DNA from: Corynebacterium sp. CNJ-954
GTDB taxonomy: Bacteria > Actinomycetota > Actinomycetes > Mycobacteriales > Mycobacteriaceae
Length of the DNA: 64,000 nucleotides
Direction of reading: 5' to 3'
Assembly (NCBI RefSeq): GCF_001942345.1
Contig: NZ_MKKI01000041.1
Span: forward strand, 62,001 to 126,000
Below, piece after piece: positions 26,659 to 36,290 of this stretch; position 1 is the stretch's first letter, and every line of letters begins with the position of its first letter. Under the pieces are notes generated by a model. The model ran no database searches and was not told the origin of the DNA. It saw only the letters and a list, made by a program, of their open reading frames with translations. The position numbers and the translations under genes were made by a program.

Positions 26659-28272
26659 ATGATCCGTCCCCGTCACCTCCTTGATCCCCACATACAACCG
26701 GTCCTGGCCCCATCGACCAGCGCCCTGGCGCTGAGCACCGCCGGCGCGACACTGTCCGGCATCACGGGTCTCGCCGCCATCTGGTGCATCGTGCAGGCCG
26801 TCGGGGCCCCGTCGACAGCATGGGTAATACCAGCATGCGCGGCCTGGATCTGCACCGCGTTCCTTACGGCCATGTCTGCCTGGGTGTCGCACAGCACCGA
26901 GGCCAGGTTCGAGGCCCGGCTGCGCCGCCGGATAGCCGGGCACATACTGCGAATCCCCGCGGACCGGCTCAACACCTGGCCCGAAGACCGGCTTCGACGA
27001 CTCGTCTCCGACGATGTCACAGCGCTGCACCATATGATCGCTCATGCCCCAGCTGAGGCGGCGACACTCCTGGTCACCCCATTGTGTGCGGCTGCGCTCC
27101 TGGTACTACTCGCTGGCCCTAGCGCACTCTTCGCGTTAATTCCGGGTGTCGTCGCCGCACTCACCTACCTGACAGTGATTCCGCGACTGTCGGCGACGCA
27201 CGGCGCAGAACGTGTGCGGATCATGGGTGCCATCACCACTGCCGTGAACGACTACGCACGGGGCATCCGTGTCTTACGGAGCAACGGAGCAGTCGATGGC
27301 GCACGTGCCGACTACGCTGAAGCGACGGGACGGTTCGCCACGAGTATGACAGCGTGGGTTCGACGAGCTGCGGTCCCGGCTGCGGTGGCCGTCGGACTGC
27401 TACAGGCCCCGGCCAGCTATGCGGTCGCCTACACCGTCGGCGCACGCTGGGACACCTCCACCCTCGCCGCCGTCCTCCTGCTCAGCCTCGCACTGGTCAC
27501 TCCAGCGCTCCGACTCGGGCATGGCCTCGACTACGTGACCGAGGGGCGGACCGCCGCAGCCCGGATCGGAGAACTCCTCGCGGAGCCCACCCTCGACTCC
27601 GGTTCCGAGGTCGTCCGCAGTGACGACGGCAGCCCGGAACTTGTGGCCGCGCGCGTGTCCGCGCGCCGCGGGGGCCGGGTCGTCGTCTGCCCCACCACTT
27701 TTCGGGCACCGCCCGGGACGGTCACCGCAGTCACCGGCCCCAGCGGAGCGGGGAAGAGCACTCTCCTCCGGATGATCGCCGGACTGGAGCGCCCGGACGG
27801 CGGAATACTAGAGATCGGCGGAGTTCGGGTGGACGAGGTGTTGGAGCACGAGCGGCCCCGTACCGCCCTCCTGGTCCCTCAGGGAGCGGACGTCCTCCCG
27901 AGCACGGTGCGCGACAACCTCTCGTTGACCGCCCCGGACCGGGTACCGGACCGCGCCCTGAACCGGGCCCTAGACCGGGCCCAGCTCGAGATCCCCCTGG
28001 ACGCCGACGCGAGCACGCTGTCAGGTGGCGAACGACAACGACTAGGTCTGGCGCGCGCATTCCTGTCCGACGCTCCGGTAATTTTGCTGGACGAACCGAC
28101 CAGCGCGCTGGACGCCGATACCGCCAGAAGAGTGTGGTTTCAACTGGATGCCCTCGCTCACGGTGCCGGCAAAGCCGTCATTGTGGTCACCCATGACCCG
28201 GCCCTCGCGGGCCGCGCCGATCATCGGGTCACCCTTCACCCCCTCCCCCAATCACAGGAAGAGCACACATGA
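26659..28272 (+). CDS. Exporter-fold ABC half transporter, IrtA-like
   Basis: A 537-aa protein with a six-helix membrane domain (residues 1-310) and an ATPase domain. Walker A is GPSGAGKST, the signature LSGGERQRLGLARAFLS, Walker B VILLDEPTSALD and the switch VVTHDP. It overlaps the second half transporter by ATGA, so the two form a heterodimer. In mycobacteria the IrtAB pair uses this fold to import siderophores. The FecB-type binding protein and TetR next door make siderophore handling likely here; direction of transport is not visible in sequence. Confidence 0.88.
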   Translation: MIRPRHLLDPHIQPVLAPSTSALALSTAGATLSGITGLAAIWCIVQAVGAPSTAWVIPACAAWICTAFLTAMSAWVSHSTEARFEARLRRRIAGHILRIPADRLNTWPEDRLRRLVSDDVTALHHMIAHAPAEAATLLVTPLCAAALLVLLAGPSALFALIPGVVAALTYLTVIPRLSATHGAERVRIMGAITTAVNDYARGIRVLRSNGAVDGARADYAEATGRFATSMTAWVRRAAVPAAVAVGLLQAPASYAVAYTVGARWDTSTLAAVLLLSLALVTPALRLGHGLDYVTEGRTAAARIGELLAEPTLDSGSEVVRSDDGSPELVAARVSARRGGRVVVCPTTFRAPPGTVTAVTGPSGAGKSTLLRMIAGLERPDGGILEIGGVRVDEVLEHERPRTALLVPQGADVLPSTVRDNLSLTAPDRVPDRALNRALDRAQLEIPLDADASTLSGGERQRLGLARAFLSDAPVILLDEPTSALDADTARRVWFQLDALAHGAGKAVIVVTHDPALAGRADHRVTLHPLPQSQEEHT

Positions 28273-29867
28273 CGACAACCGAAGCTCTCCTTCCTGACGC
28301 GTCCCGGCGTCGGCTCATCGCAACCGGCACCGGATGGGTGATCGCCGCCCTCGTCGAGGCTGCGGTGTACCTGGTGCTTGCACTGTCCATTGCACACGAC
28401 GCCGCTCCGTGGGCCGTTCTCGCCATGGTCACACTGTCACTGCTGGTCACGGTCCTGGTCTCGCGTGCGGGCTACCTAGCGGGAGCACGTCTGGCGGGAG
28501 ATCTCTACGCGCAGATCGGACAGGCGCTAGCGCGGACGAAACTGTCCTGGTTCACCGCAGCGCACCGGGCACTCATCACCGATGCCGCCGGTCGTGGCGT
28601 CCCAACGATGATGGGGATCCCGGCCCACCAGCTGCAGACCTTCATCGTGGCTCCGCTCGTCCCGATGGCGACGGTGATCGCCGTCGCCCTCGTGGGCGGA
28701 GCACGCGTGGCGGCAGTGTTGGCAGTTCTGCTTGCGGCGGCACTTGGGGCCCAGTTCCTGGCGCAGCGTCTCCTGGCCGAGGCCGACCGTCAGCGGCAGG
28801 AGTCTGAACACGCACTCACCGAAGCAACCATTGAACTCGTCACCCATCGTGAACTGCTTCGGACCGCGGCACCCGTCTCGCAGGTACTGAACCGCGTAGA
28901 GCGCGTATGGAGTTCTCAGGAAGCCGCGATGGCCCGCACCAACCGGGCCGCCGCCCCCGCCACAGTGGTCTCAACCCTGGCAAGCGTGGCCCCACTCGCC
29001 GGGATCCTGTTCTACCTCGTGGGAAGCGACGGTTTCAATGACCCAGCCGCAGCGCTGGCTCTCCTTGTCCTCGCCGTACGAGCGGGCGCACCGTTAGACG
29101 ACCTTGCACTGGCGGGTGTCGCCGTCAGTGACATTCGTGCGCACACCGCCGCCTACCGCGCGGTGGTCTCGGCCCCGGGGCTTCCGACGCCGCCGGACGG
29201 AACGTCGTCCATCCCGGACGGTCACCGCATGGAGCTGGTGGGTGTGTCCGCACCACCCGCGCTGGGTCAGATGTCGACGACAATCCAGGAGAACACCCGA
29301 GTTCATGTGTCCGGCCCCACCGGTGCGGGTAAGAGCACGTTACTCGGGCTGCTCATGCGTTTCGACGACCCCGCGACGGGAACGGTCCTTCTCGGCGGTG
29401 TCCCACTCCCCTGTCTGGACGAGAATGAGATCGCTTCCCGGATCGCCTACGTGCCCCAGGAACCGGTGGTATTCACCGGTTCACTGGCGGATAATATCCG
29501 CCTGGGGCGGCCCGGATGCACTGAGGCCGACATTGTCGATGCTGCGCACACCGCTGGTCTGGAGGATCTCCTGGCCAGCGACTCTCTGGGGATCCGCCAG
29601 GAGGTGGGCCCGCACGGTTCGGCACTGTCCGGTGGAGAACGACAACGGGTGGCCTTGGCCCGCGCCATGGTGAAACGGGCTCCGGTCCTGATCCTCGATG
29701 AGGCGACCTCAGCTCTCGACGAGAAGACCGAGCAACGTGTCGCCGAGGCGATCACTTCCCTGGCCCACACCCTCGTCGTGGTGACTCACCGGAACCCCGG
29801 GATCTGGCGTCCGGACCACGTCATCGAGTTGCCGGCCCCACGTGTCCGTCATCATTCCGGAGGTTGA
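28269..29867 (+). CDS. Exporter-fold ABC half transporter, IrtB-like
   Basis: The 532-aa partner of the upstream half transporter. The six-helix domain covers about residues 1-300 and the ATPase domain the rest. Walker A is GPTGAGKST, the signature LSGGERQRVALARAMVK, Walker B VLILDEATSALDEKTE and the switch VVTHRNPG. Both halves have complete motifs, so both ATP sites look active. The ATG overlaps the first gene's stop. Confidence 0.88.
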   Translation: MTTTEALLPDASRRRLIATGTGWVIAALVEAAVYLVLALSIAHDAAPWAVLAMVTLSLLVTVLVSRAGYLAGARLAGDLYAQIGQALARTKLSWFTAAHRALITDAAGRGVPTMMGIPAHQLQTFIVAPLVPMATVIAVALVGGARVAAVLAVLLAAALGAQFLAQRLLAEADRQRQESEHALTEATIELVTHRELLRTAAPVSQVLNRVERVWSSQEAAMARTNRAAAPATVVSTLASVAPLAGILFYLVGSDGFNDPAAALALLVLAVRAGAPLDDLALAGVAVSDIRAHTAAYRAVVSAPGLPTPPDGTSSIPDGHRMELVGVSAPPALGQMSTTIQENTRVHVSGPTGAGKSTLLGLLMRFDDPATGTVLLGGVPLPCLDENEIASRIAYVPQEPVVFTGSLADNIRLGRPGCTEADIVDAAHTAGLEDLLASDSLGIRQEVGPHGSALSGGERQRVALARAMVKRAPVLILDEATSALDEKTEQRVAEAITSLAHTLVVVTHRNPGIWRPDHVIELPAPRVRHHSGG

Positions 29868-29906
29868 CGTGTAAATGAGGTGAGTTCCCCCTCTGGCCGC
29901 CAGCCG

Positions 29907-30527
29907 TCAGGATCCGAGAGACGGGCCCGACCCCGGCAGAGTCCGGTCGACCGGGCGCTGTCCCTGCGGCCCGAAGAGGTGGAGGATCTCCACGGTCCCC
30001 TCATTCGCCGGGCCGAACCAGTGCGGCGTGACGGGATCGAACTGGGCGGTCTCACCGGGAACCAGAATGTACTCGTCGTCGTCCAGGAGAAGTCTCAGCC
30101 GACCGGCCAGGACATGGAGCCAGGCATGCCCCTGGTGGCTGACCAGGTGGGGTGTCCGAGGGCCGAGCACATGTTTGAACACCTGCACCCGGCCGGGGTA
30201 ACCGGTCAACGGGACGATGGTTCCCCCACCTGCGAGGGAACGCGGTCTCAGGTTCACGCGTGGGTCCCCGGTCTGCGGAGGTGCGACGAGCTGGTCGAGG
30301 GTGGCCTCGTAGACCTGCGCCAGCGGGATGAGGATATCCAGCGTCGGCTGCCGGTTGCCGGTTTCCACGCGGGACAGGGCGCTGACCGACAGGCCGGTCC
30401 GCCCGGAGACCGCAGACAGTGTCATGCCACGGGATGTACGCATCCGGCGTAGACGAGGACCGACAGCGGCAAGAATCTCGTCTGTGCCACTGTTGCTGCC
30501 GCCGCTACCGTCCTTTCGTGCGTCCAT
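29907..30527 (-). CDS. XRE-family regulator with cupin domain
   Basis: A 206-aa regulator. Residues 20-80 form an XRE HTH (RLRRMRTSRGMTLSAVSGRTGLSVSALSRVETGNRQPTL). Residues 105-195 are a cupin domain (PHLVSHQGHAWLHVLAGRLRLLLDDDEY then PGETAQFDPVTPHWFG) that binds a small effector. XRE-cupin proteins usually control the gene beside them. This one is divergent from the MFS and oxidoreductase-methyltransferase genes with a 90-nt gap. The ATG at 30527 gives a normal length; longer frames upstream cross the divergent promoter. Confidence 0.92.
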   Translation of the reverse strand: MDARKDGSGGSNSGTDEILAAVGPRLRRMRTSRGMTLSAVSGRTGLSVSALSRVETGNRQPTLDILIPLAQVYEATLDQLVAPPQTGDPRVNLRPRSLAGGGTIVPLTGYPGRVQVFKHVLGPRTPHLVSHQGHAWLHVLAGRLRLLLDDDEYILVPGETAQFDPVTPHWFGPANEGTVEILHLFGPQGQRPVDRTLPGSGPSLGS

Positions 30528-30620
30528 CGCTTCATTCTTGCAGAATCCGCAAAAAGACTCCCCACGTGCAGTCCCCGACCCTGACGATAAACAGCAGATG
30601 CGACCATGAAGGAGCCTGCC

Positions 30621-32050
30621 GTGGATACACCGACCGATCCTCACGTGAAACACCAGAATGAACCACTGTCTTTGCGCCGGCGCTGGGCCGTCCTCGCGAT
30701 CTGTGCGTCGGCCCTGTTCCTCGTCGGACTGGACACCACCATCGTCACCGTCGCCCTGCCGCATATCAGCGACGGGCTCAGCGTCGGGGATGCCCGCATG
30801 GCCTGGGTGGTCGACGCCTACACAGTGCCCTTCGCCAGCCTGCTGATCACCGCCGGTGCCCTGGCCGACCGCTTCGGACGCCGCCGGGTGTTCCGGACAG
30901 GCCTCGTCATCTTCGGCCTGGCATCGCTGGCCTGTGCCGTAGCACCGTCGGCAGAACTCCTGATCACCGCGAGGATCGTGCAGGGCACCGGTGCCTCCAT
31001 GCTCACCCCAGTCGCCCTGGCGATCGTAGTGAACGCCATGCCTGACCCGCGGGAACGCGCCCGCGCCATCGGCGTGTGGGGCGCGATGTTCGGCATGAGC
31101 ATGGCTGCCGGACCAGTGACCGGTGGACTCCTCGTCACGGCATTCGACTGGCGTGCAGTGTTCTGGATGAACGGTCCCCTGGTCCTCACGACGCTCCTGC
31201 TCGTCTCCCTCGTCGTCCCGGAGTCACGATCCACCCGCCCCCGCCACCTCGACATACCCGGTCAGGTCCTGCTCATACTGATTCTGGCCACCACAGTCAT
31301 GATTCTCATCGAGGGCCCCAGTGCTACAGGCACCTGGTGGACGTCGCCGACGACGCTGACCGGCTGCGTCATCCTCCTGCTTACGGCCGCAGGCTTCCAC
31401 CACGTCGAGAAACGCCGGCGCGAGCCCCTGGTCGACCCCGAACTGTTCCGGATACCCGCGTTCACCGGCGCCATTATCTCCGCCATCGTGGTGTTCGCCG
31501 GATTCAGCCTGACGTTACTGTCCACGACCCTGCTACTGCAGAACACCCTGGGTTGGTCGCCGGTGGCGACGGGAGCAGCGACACTCCCGATGGCTGCCGG
31601 GGTCCTCGTGTTCGCCCCGCTATCTGGACGAGTCGTCGGCGACTCCGGCCCACGCGTCCCCCTCCTGGCCGCCGGAGCATGTCTGGTGCTCGGCGGAGTC
31701 CTGCTCCTGGTCTTCACCGTGGCGACACAGGGACGGGCGTCCCGGTCCTGTTGATCGCCTACCTGCTCATCGGATCCGGTGTGGGGTTGTCGAGCGCCCC
31801 GGTCACCACAACCGCCGTCAACAGTCTGCCACCGGAACGCGCCGGGGTGGCCGGTGGTTTCACGTCGACCGCACGGCAGGTGGGCACGGCCCTCGGTGTC
31901 GCCGTCGCGGGCAGTATCACCGCGGGTGGCGTCGCCGGGTGGGTCATCGTCACCGTCTGCGGAGCCGCGGTCCTGGTGCTGTCTGCGGCAGCATTCCCCC
32001 GTGTGCCGTTCCGGCAACGCGTGTTGCCACCCCGCCGACGGAACAGGATG
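30621..32050 (+). pseudogene. MFS drug efflux transporter (DHA2-like), frameshifted
   Basis: A multidrug-type MFS permease. The first part (to about 31735) has the motifs DTTIVTVALPHI, GALADRFGRRRVF (motif A) and MSMAAGPVTGG (motif C), then stops early at 31752-31754. The missing C-terminus continues one frame away (VPVLLIAYLLIGSGVGLSSAP, then PERAGVAGGFTSTARQ). One base is lost near 31730-31740, beside GGG. The GTG at 30621 follows AAGGAG by 6 nt and is preferred to the ATG at 30606, which overlaps that site. After repair, the frame has no stop before the next gene. Confidence 0.8.
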
Positions 32051-32059
32051 ATCAGGAGC

Positions 32060-33640
32060 ATGAGAGCACACGACATCATCATCATCGGTGGCGGCGCGGC
32101 CGGACTCAGCGCCGCCGAACTCCTGGGCAGGGCCCGGCGAGACGTCCTCGTCATCGACTCCGCCGCGCCCCGCAACCGTTTCGCCCCGCACATGCACGGC
32201 GTACTCGGACACGACGGTCTTCCCCCACTGGAGCTCCTGGAGAAGGGTCGTGCCGAACTCGACGCCTACGGCGTCACGGTCACCACCAACAGCATCGAGT
32301 CCGTCACTGAGGTCGTCCGCGGCCTGAAGCTCACGTGCACCGACGGCACCGTCGAGTACGCCCGCGCCGTCCTCGTCGCCAGCGGTATCGACGACGTCCT
32401 CCCCGACGTCCCCGGCCTCGCGGACCACTGGGGCGACGCCGTGTTCCAGTGCCCCTACTGCCACGGATGGGAGCACCGCGACCAGCGCATCGGCGTGCTC
32501 GCGTCGTCCCCCATGCTCTTCCAGTACGCCCAGCTCGTCCGGAACTGGACCGAGGACCTCACGGTCTTCGTGACCGACGCCGGCGTCGCCGCCCAGGTGG
32601 ATGACGCGACACAGCAACGGTTCGACGCCCGCGGGATCACCCTCGTGACCTCCCCGGTGGCCGAGATCGTCTCCACCGACGGGACGTTGACGGGCGTACG
32701 CACCGACGACGGCACCATCCACCCCGTCGATGCCCTGGGGATTCACCCGGAGGCCCGCCCCCGCGACGGTTTCCTCGCCCCACTCGCTCTGAAGCGCACC
32801 GAGACTCCCGGCATCGGTTCCTTCCTCACCGTCGACGCTTTCGGGCAGACCAGCCACCCGCGGGTGTGGGCGGCCGGCAATGTCATCGACCCCCGCGCGA
32901 ACGTACCGTCCTCGATGGGGCAGGCGTCGATGACGGCAGGCATGCTCAACACCACGCTGGTCAACGAGGACACCGACAACGCGGTGCACGCACTGACGGC
33001 ACCGACCTCCCATGACGCCTGGCCTGACGTCGCCGATGACGGGTTCTGGGAGACCACCTACTCGCAGGCCCCACCCCGGTGGTCGGGACGTCCGAACCCT
33101 GCCCTGGTGCGCGTGCTCACCGAAGAACTCGGGGCGTCGCGAGGCCGGGCCGTCGACATCGGCAGCGGAGAGGGCGCGGACGCCCTATGGCTCGCCACAC
33201 AAGGATGGGACACCCTCGGCGTGGAGGTGTCCTCCACCGCTGCCCGACGCTCACGCGACGCCGCCACCGCCGCAGGCGTCGACGGTGTGACCTTCACCGA
33301 CACAGGTCTGGTCGGCCTGCTCGAGTCCACAGGTGATCACGCCTTTGATCTGGTCACCACCAGCTACCTGCACGCCCCCTCACAGGACCGTCGCTCCTCG
33401 CTGCTCCTCAGGGCCGGCGAACTGGTCACACCCGGCGGACACCTGTTCATCCTCTCCCACGTCATGCCGGATGCCACACCCGAGGAGTCCGGCGCGGTCG
33501 ACGCACTGGGCTTCGATGAAGACGCCTGGGAAATCGTCCGGGACGAGACGGTGGAGCGCACGATCATCGGCTACGACCGCGAGCTCGGCGGTCACCCGGA
33601 CCGGATCGTCCTGCTGCGCCGTCGGTGGGGAAAGCCCTGA
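32060..33640 (+). CDS. Fused FAD thiol oxidoreductase and SAM methyltransferase
   Basis: A 526-aa two-domain protein. Residues 1-320 are thioredoxin-reductase-like: FAD site IIIIGGGAAGLSAAELLGR, active-site CPYCHGW near residue 131, and late FAD segment VWAAGNVIDP. Residues 340-526 are a class I methyltransferase with VDIGSGEGADALWLA near residue 364. CPYC oxidoreductases of this kind oxidise or reduce dithiols, as in holomycin and gliotoxin self-protection, where S-methylation is also used. Joining the two activities suggests detoxification of a thiol or metalloid; this is inference. The frame is open upstream into MFS sequence. Confidence 0.9.
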   Translation: MRAHDIIIIGGGAAGLSAAELLGRARRDVLVIDSAAPRNRFAPHMHGVLGHDGLPPLELLEKGRAELDAYGVTVTTNSIESVTEVVRGLKLTCTDGTVEYARAVLVASGIDDVLPDVPGLADHWGDAVFQCPYCHGWEHRDQRIGVLASSPMLFQYAQLVRNWTEDLTVFVTDAGVAAQVDDATQQRFDARGITLVTSPVAEIVSTDGTLTGVRTDDGTIHPVDALGIHPEARPRDGFLAPLALKRTETPGIGSFLTVDAFGQTSHPRVWAAGNVIDPRANVPSSMGQASMTAGMLNTTLVNEDTDNAVHALTAPTSHDAWPDVADDGFWETTYSQAPPRWSGRPNPALVRVLTEELGASRGRAVDIGSGEGADALWLATQGWDTLGVEVSSTAARRSRDAATAAGVDGVTFTDTGLVGLLESTGDHAFDLVTTSYLHAPSQDRRSSLLLRAGELVTPGGHLFILSHVMPDATPEESGAVDALGFDEDAWEIVRDETVERTIIGYDRELGGHPDRIVLLRRRWGKP

Positions 33641-33703
33641 CAGCACGGGATCACCTGCTACGGTGACTCCCCGACACTGACCCGACTACCTCTTGGACGC
33701 CAG

Positions 33704-34006
33704 GTGGAAACCATTCAGTTCACGACGTTGCAGTTCGGCACCGTGGAAATCTACTCAGACTGGAGCGGTTCTTTCGTGCGTGTCCTGCAACCGGACGGGC
33801 CTCGACTGCAGTGGACAGCACCGGACGCGCACACGGATATTCCCCTGCAGCAGGGACGGCTCACCTGGACAAGGGACGAAAAGCTCGCGCTGAGCACGCG
33901 TATTCTCCAGCGGGCCGAGGATGCTCTGGAATCCTCTTACCCCGGAGGATACCGTTCCGCAGTCAATGATCTCCGCAGTTGGCTGCTGGAGGAAGGACCT
34001 TCCTAA
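33704..34006 (+). CDS. Conserved hypothetical protein
   Basis: A 100-aa protein with GTG start. It opens ETIQFTTLQFGTVEIYSDWS and ends ESSYPGGYRSAVNDLRSWLLEEG. No signal peptide or membrane segment is seen, and I recognise no family. Composition is like a small globular cytosolic protein. Its stop overlaps the convergent aztD stop by 4 nt. Confidence 0.65.
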   Translation: METIQFTTLQFGTVEIYSDWSGSFVRVLQPDGPRLQWTAPDAHTDIPLQQGRLTWTRDEKLALSTRILQRAEDALESSYPGGYRSAVNDLRSWLLEEGPS

Positions 34007-35334
34007 CCGGTCACGCCGGTCAGCTCGTTCGGGGTCTCCGGCAGTTCGGCGGAGGTCAGGATCTCGCCGTTGGACAGGTCAACCACGTGCAGCTCGTTGG
34101 TCGACGGTTCAGAGACATAGGCCCGGTCTCCCTGCACGAACAGGGTGGGGCGGGCTTCCTGCCATTCCACCGGCTCCTCCCACTCGTCGATGACATCCCA
34201 GGAGTCGGTCTCTTCACCGGTCTCCGGGTCAATGACGTGCAGCTTGCCGTCCGTGCCCAGCACCAGCGCCTCACCCTCCGGCCCGCGGGCCAGCGAGCGG
34301 AAGCTGTAGGACGTCCCCAGCTCAACGAGCTGTGCGGTGTTGTCCTCGGTGTTCGTCAGCTTGATCCTGGTCGGACGCTCCAGTTCCGCGTCCTCCTCCA
34401 CCTTGTAGTCACCCAGGACAACGGGTGACTCATCGGAGCCGGACTGGTTACCGGTACGCCCGTAGCTGTCCTCGGCGTCGATCTTGGTGAACTCGCCGTC
34501 CTTGTAGACCAGCACTCCGTCCTCGCAGCCGAAGGAGACCGCCTCGCCTGCAGCCGTCGCCTCACCGTGGACCCCTTCGCAGTCATTGCTGGAGGCGATC
34601 TCCTCACCGTCAACGTCGAGGGCCACGACAGTGTCGCGGTGTTCTTCCGTCCCCTCGGTGTGGAGCAGGGTCCCGTCCGACAGTTCGACGGCGACACCGT
34701 GGTGGGGATCGTCCGTCTCCTTCACCGTCGGCTCAGGGACATCGTCGCCGTCACCACCGGAGATGCCGAGGAAATCCTCGGCCTTGAACAGCTGGATCTT
34801 ACCGTCGCCGTCGCCGAACAAGGCGACGTTGCCGTCATGACTGACCACGTGACCGGGGGTGTCGGTGCCGAAGACGGTGTCGGTGAGCACGGGGTCACCG
34901 GCGTAGCTGTGGGTGTGGTCACCGTGCGGCTCAGTCCAGACGCCGGCATCGATGAGCTGGAAGCCGTCACCGGTGGACAACAGGGCGTGACGACCGTCGC
35001 CGAGCGGGTTCAGGCGGTTGAAACCGTCGATCTTCTCGTCCGAGATCACCTCCAGGGTGTTGGCGTCCAGCGTGAGGTAACCGCCGTCATAGGTGGTCAG
35101 GATACGGGGCTCGGCGGCGTCGACCTCCTGCGCTTCGGCTGCAGGTTCATCTCCGTGGTCATGGCCTTCGTGCGACGACTCCTCGGATGAGGTGTTCTCA
35201 CTGCTGCCGCCGTCGTCGGACGAGCAGGCGGACAGTGCCAGGACGGCGGAGAGGCTCGCGGCGACCGCAGCGGTCGCGCTGCGTCGAATGTGGCGGATCC
35301 GGCGTGGGTTGTGGATCAGGGACGTTGGGGACAT
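34003..35334 (-). CDS. aztD: AztD-type zinc chaperone lipoprotein (first copy)
   Basis: A 443-aa beta-propeller lipoprotein. The signal ends in LALSAC (Cys near residue 37), then a Ser/Glu linker with a His-rich loop SSHEGHDHGDEP. Propeller blades carry HGDHTHSYAGDP and TDDPHHGVAVELSDGTLLHTEG, the zinc-binding stretches of AztD. AztD passes zinc to the binding protein AztC. A ribosome site AAGGAGA precedes the ATG. It is the last gene of a minus-strand operon aztB-aztD-aztC-aztD. Two AztD proteins in one locus is unusual. Confidence 0.88.
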   Translation of the reverse strand: MSPTSLIHNPRRIRHIRRSATAAVAASLSAVLALSACSSDDGGSSENTSSEESSHEGHDHGDEPAAEAQEVDAAEPRILTTYDGGYLTLDANTLEVISDEKIDGFNRLNPLGDGRHALLSTGDGFQLIDAGVWTEPHGDHTHSYAGDPVLTDTVFGTDTPGHVVSHDGNVALFGDGDGKIQLFKAEDFLGISGGDGDDVPEPTVKETDDPHHGVAVELSDGTLLHTEGTEEHRDTVVALDVDGEEIASSNDCEGVHGEATAAGEAVSFGCEDGVLVYKDGEFTKIDAEDSYGRTGNQSGSDESPVVLGDYKVEEDAELERPTRIKLTNTEDNTAQLVELGTSYSFRSLARGPEGEALVLGTDGKLHVIDPETGEETDSWDVIDEWEEPVEWQEARPTLFVQGDRAYVSEPSTNELHVVDLSNGEILTSAELPETPNELTGVTG

Positions 35335-35373
35335 GATGGGTCTCCTTCTCGAGGGTCAGATGAAAGTCAGGTG

Positions 35374-36290
35374 TCAGCTGAGCGCATCACTGATGCGCTC
35401 GGCGTTTGTGCGTTGCATGTCGATGTAGGTCCCTGCCTCACCATCCGGCTCAGTGAGCGATTCGGTGAACAGGGGGACGACATCGACGGTGATTCCGCCT
35501 CGTCGGCAAGCACATCGGCGAGGCGTTGGGGTTGTGAGGAATCGGCGAAGATCGCCGGGACACGGTTGTCACGGATGGTGGTGCTGAGGTCCCGCAGGTC
35601 CGCAGCCGACGGTGCTGCCAGAGTCGTTCCCCCGGGTATGACCGTGCCGATGACGTCGTACCCGAAGCGGTCGGCGAGATAGCCGAACACGTGGTGGTTG
35701 GTCACCAGCTTCCGGCGGTCCTGCGGCACAGAACCCAGGAGCTCTGACACCTCGGTATCGAGGTCATCCAGCTCCGCACGGTAGGTCTCGGCGGAGGACC
35801 GGATCTCTTCGCCGACGTCACCGTCGACCGCGCCCGCCAGGTGGTCCGCGATGATTCCTGCGGCGGTGACCATGCGACCGGGATCCGTCCAGAAGTGCGG
35901 GTCGAGATCACCCTCGTCCCCGCCTGAGGCGTAGGGCAACGGGTCGACCTCTTCACCGACCTCGAGAACGTCGACCCCTTCTTCGCGGGCGTTGTCGAGG
36001 TTCGATCCGAGACCTTCCTCCAGCCCCAGACCATTGGCGACGATGAGGTCGGCCTGCTGCATATCCCCGGCCTCCCTGGCGGAGATACCGAAGGAGTGCG
36101 GGTCAGCGTTGGGTTTCATCAGTACCTGGACGTCCGCGGAGTCGCCGACGAGTTGGGAGACGACGTCACCGAGGATGTTCGTGGTGACGACGATGCTCGG
36201 TCGCTCAGTGTCACTGCCGCAGGCCACGAGGGCGGACACCAGCACTCCGGAGACGAGTGTCGCGGTGAGGATCCGGAGGTGTCTCATCAC
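35374..36290 (-). pseudogene. aztC: AztC-type zinc-binding protein, frameshifted near C-terminus
   Basis: A cluster A-I (ZnuA-type) metal-binding lipoprotein with lipobox LVAC. Zinc ligands are seen in NADPHSFG (H65), DPHFWTDP and TNHHVFGYLADRFG, plus the acidic residue in IFADSSQPQRL. The current frame runs on to 35367 with an unrelated tail. Restoring one base near 35497 gives the standard ending VVPLFTESL then GTYIDMQRTNAERISDALS and a stop at 35374. The lost base is in GAGGCGGAA. All ligands precede the break. The start overlaps the upstream aztD gene. Confidence 0.85.
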
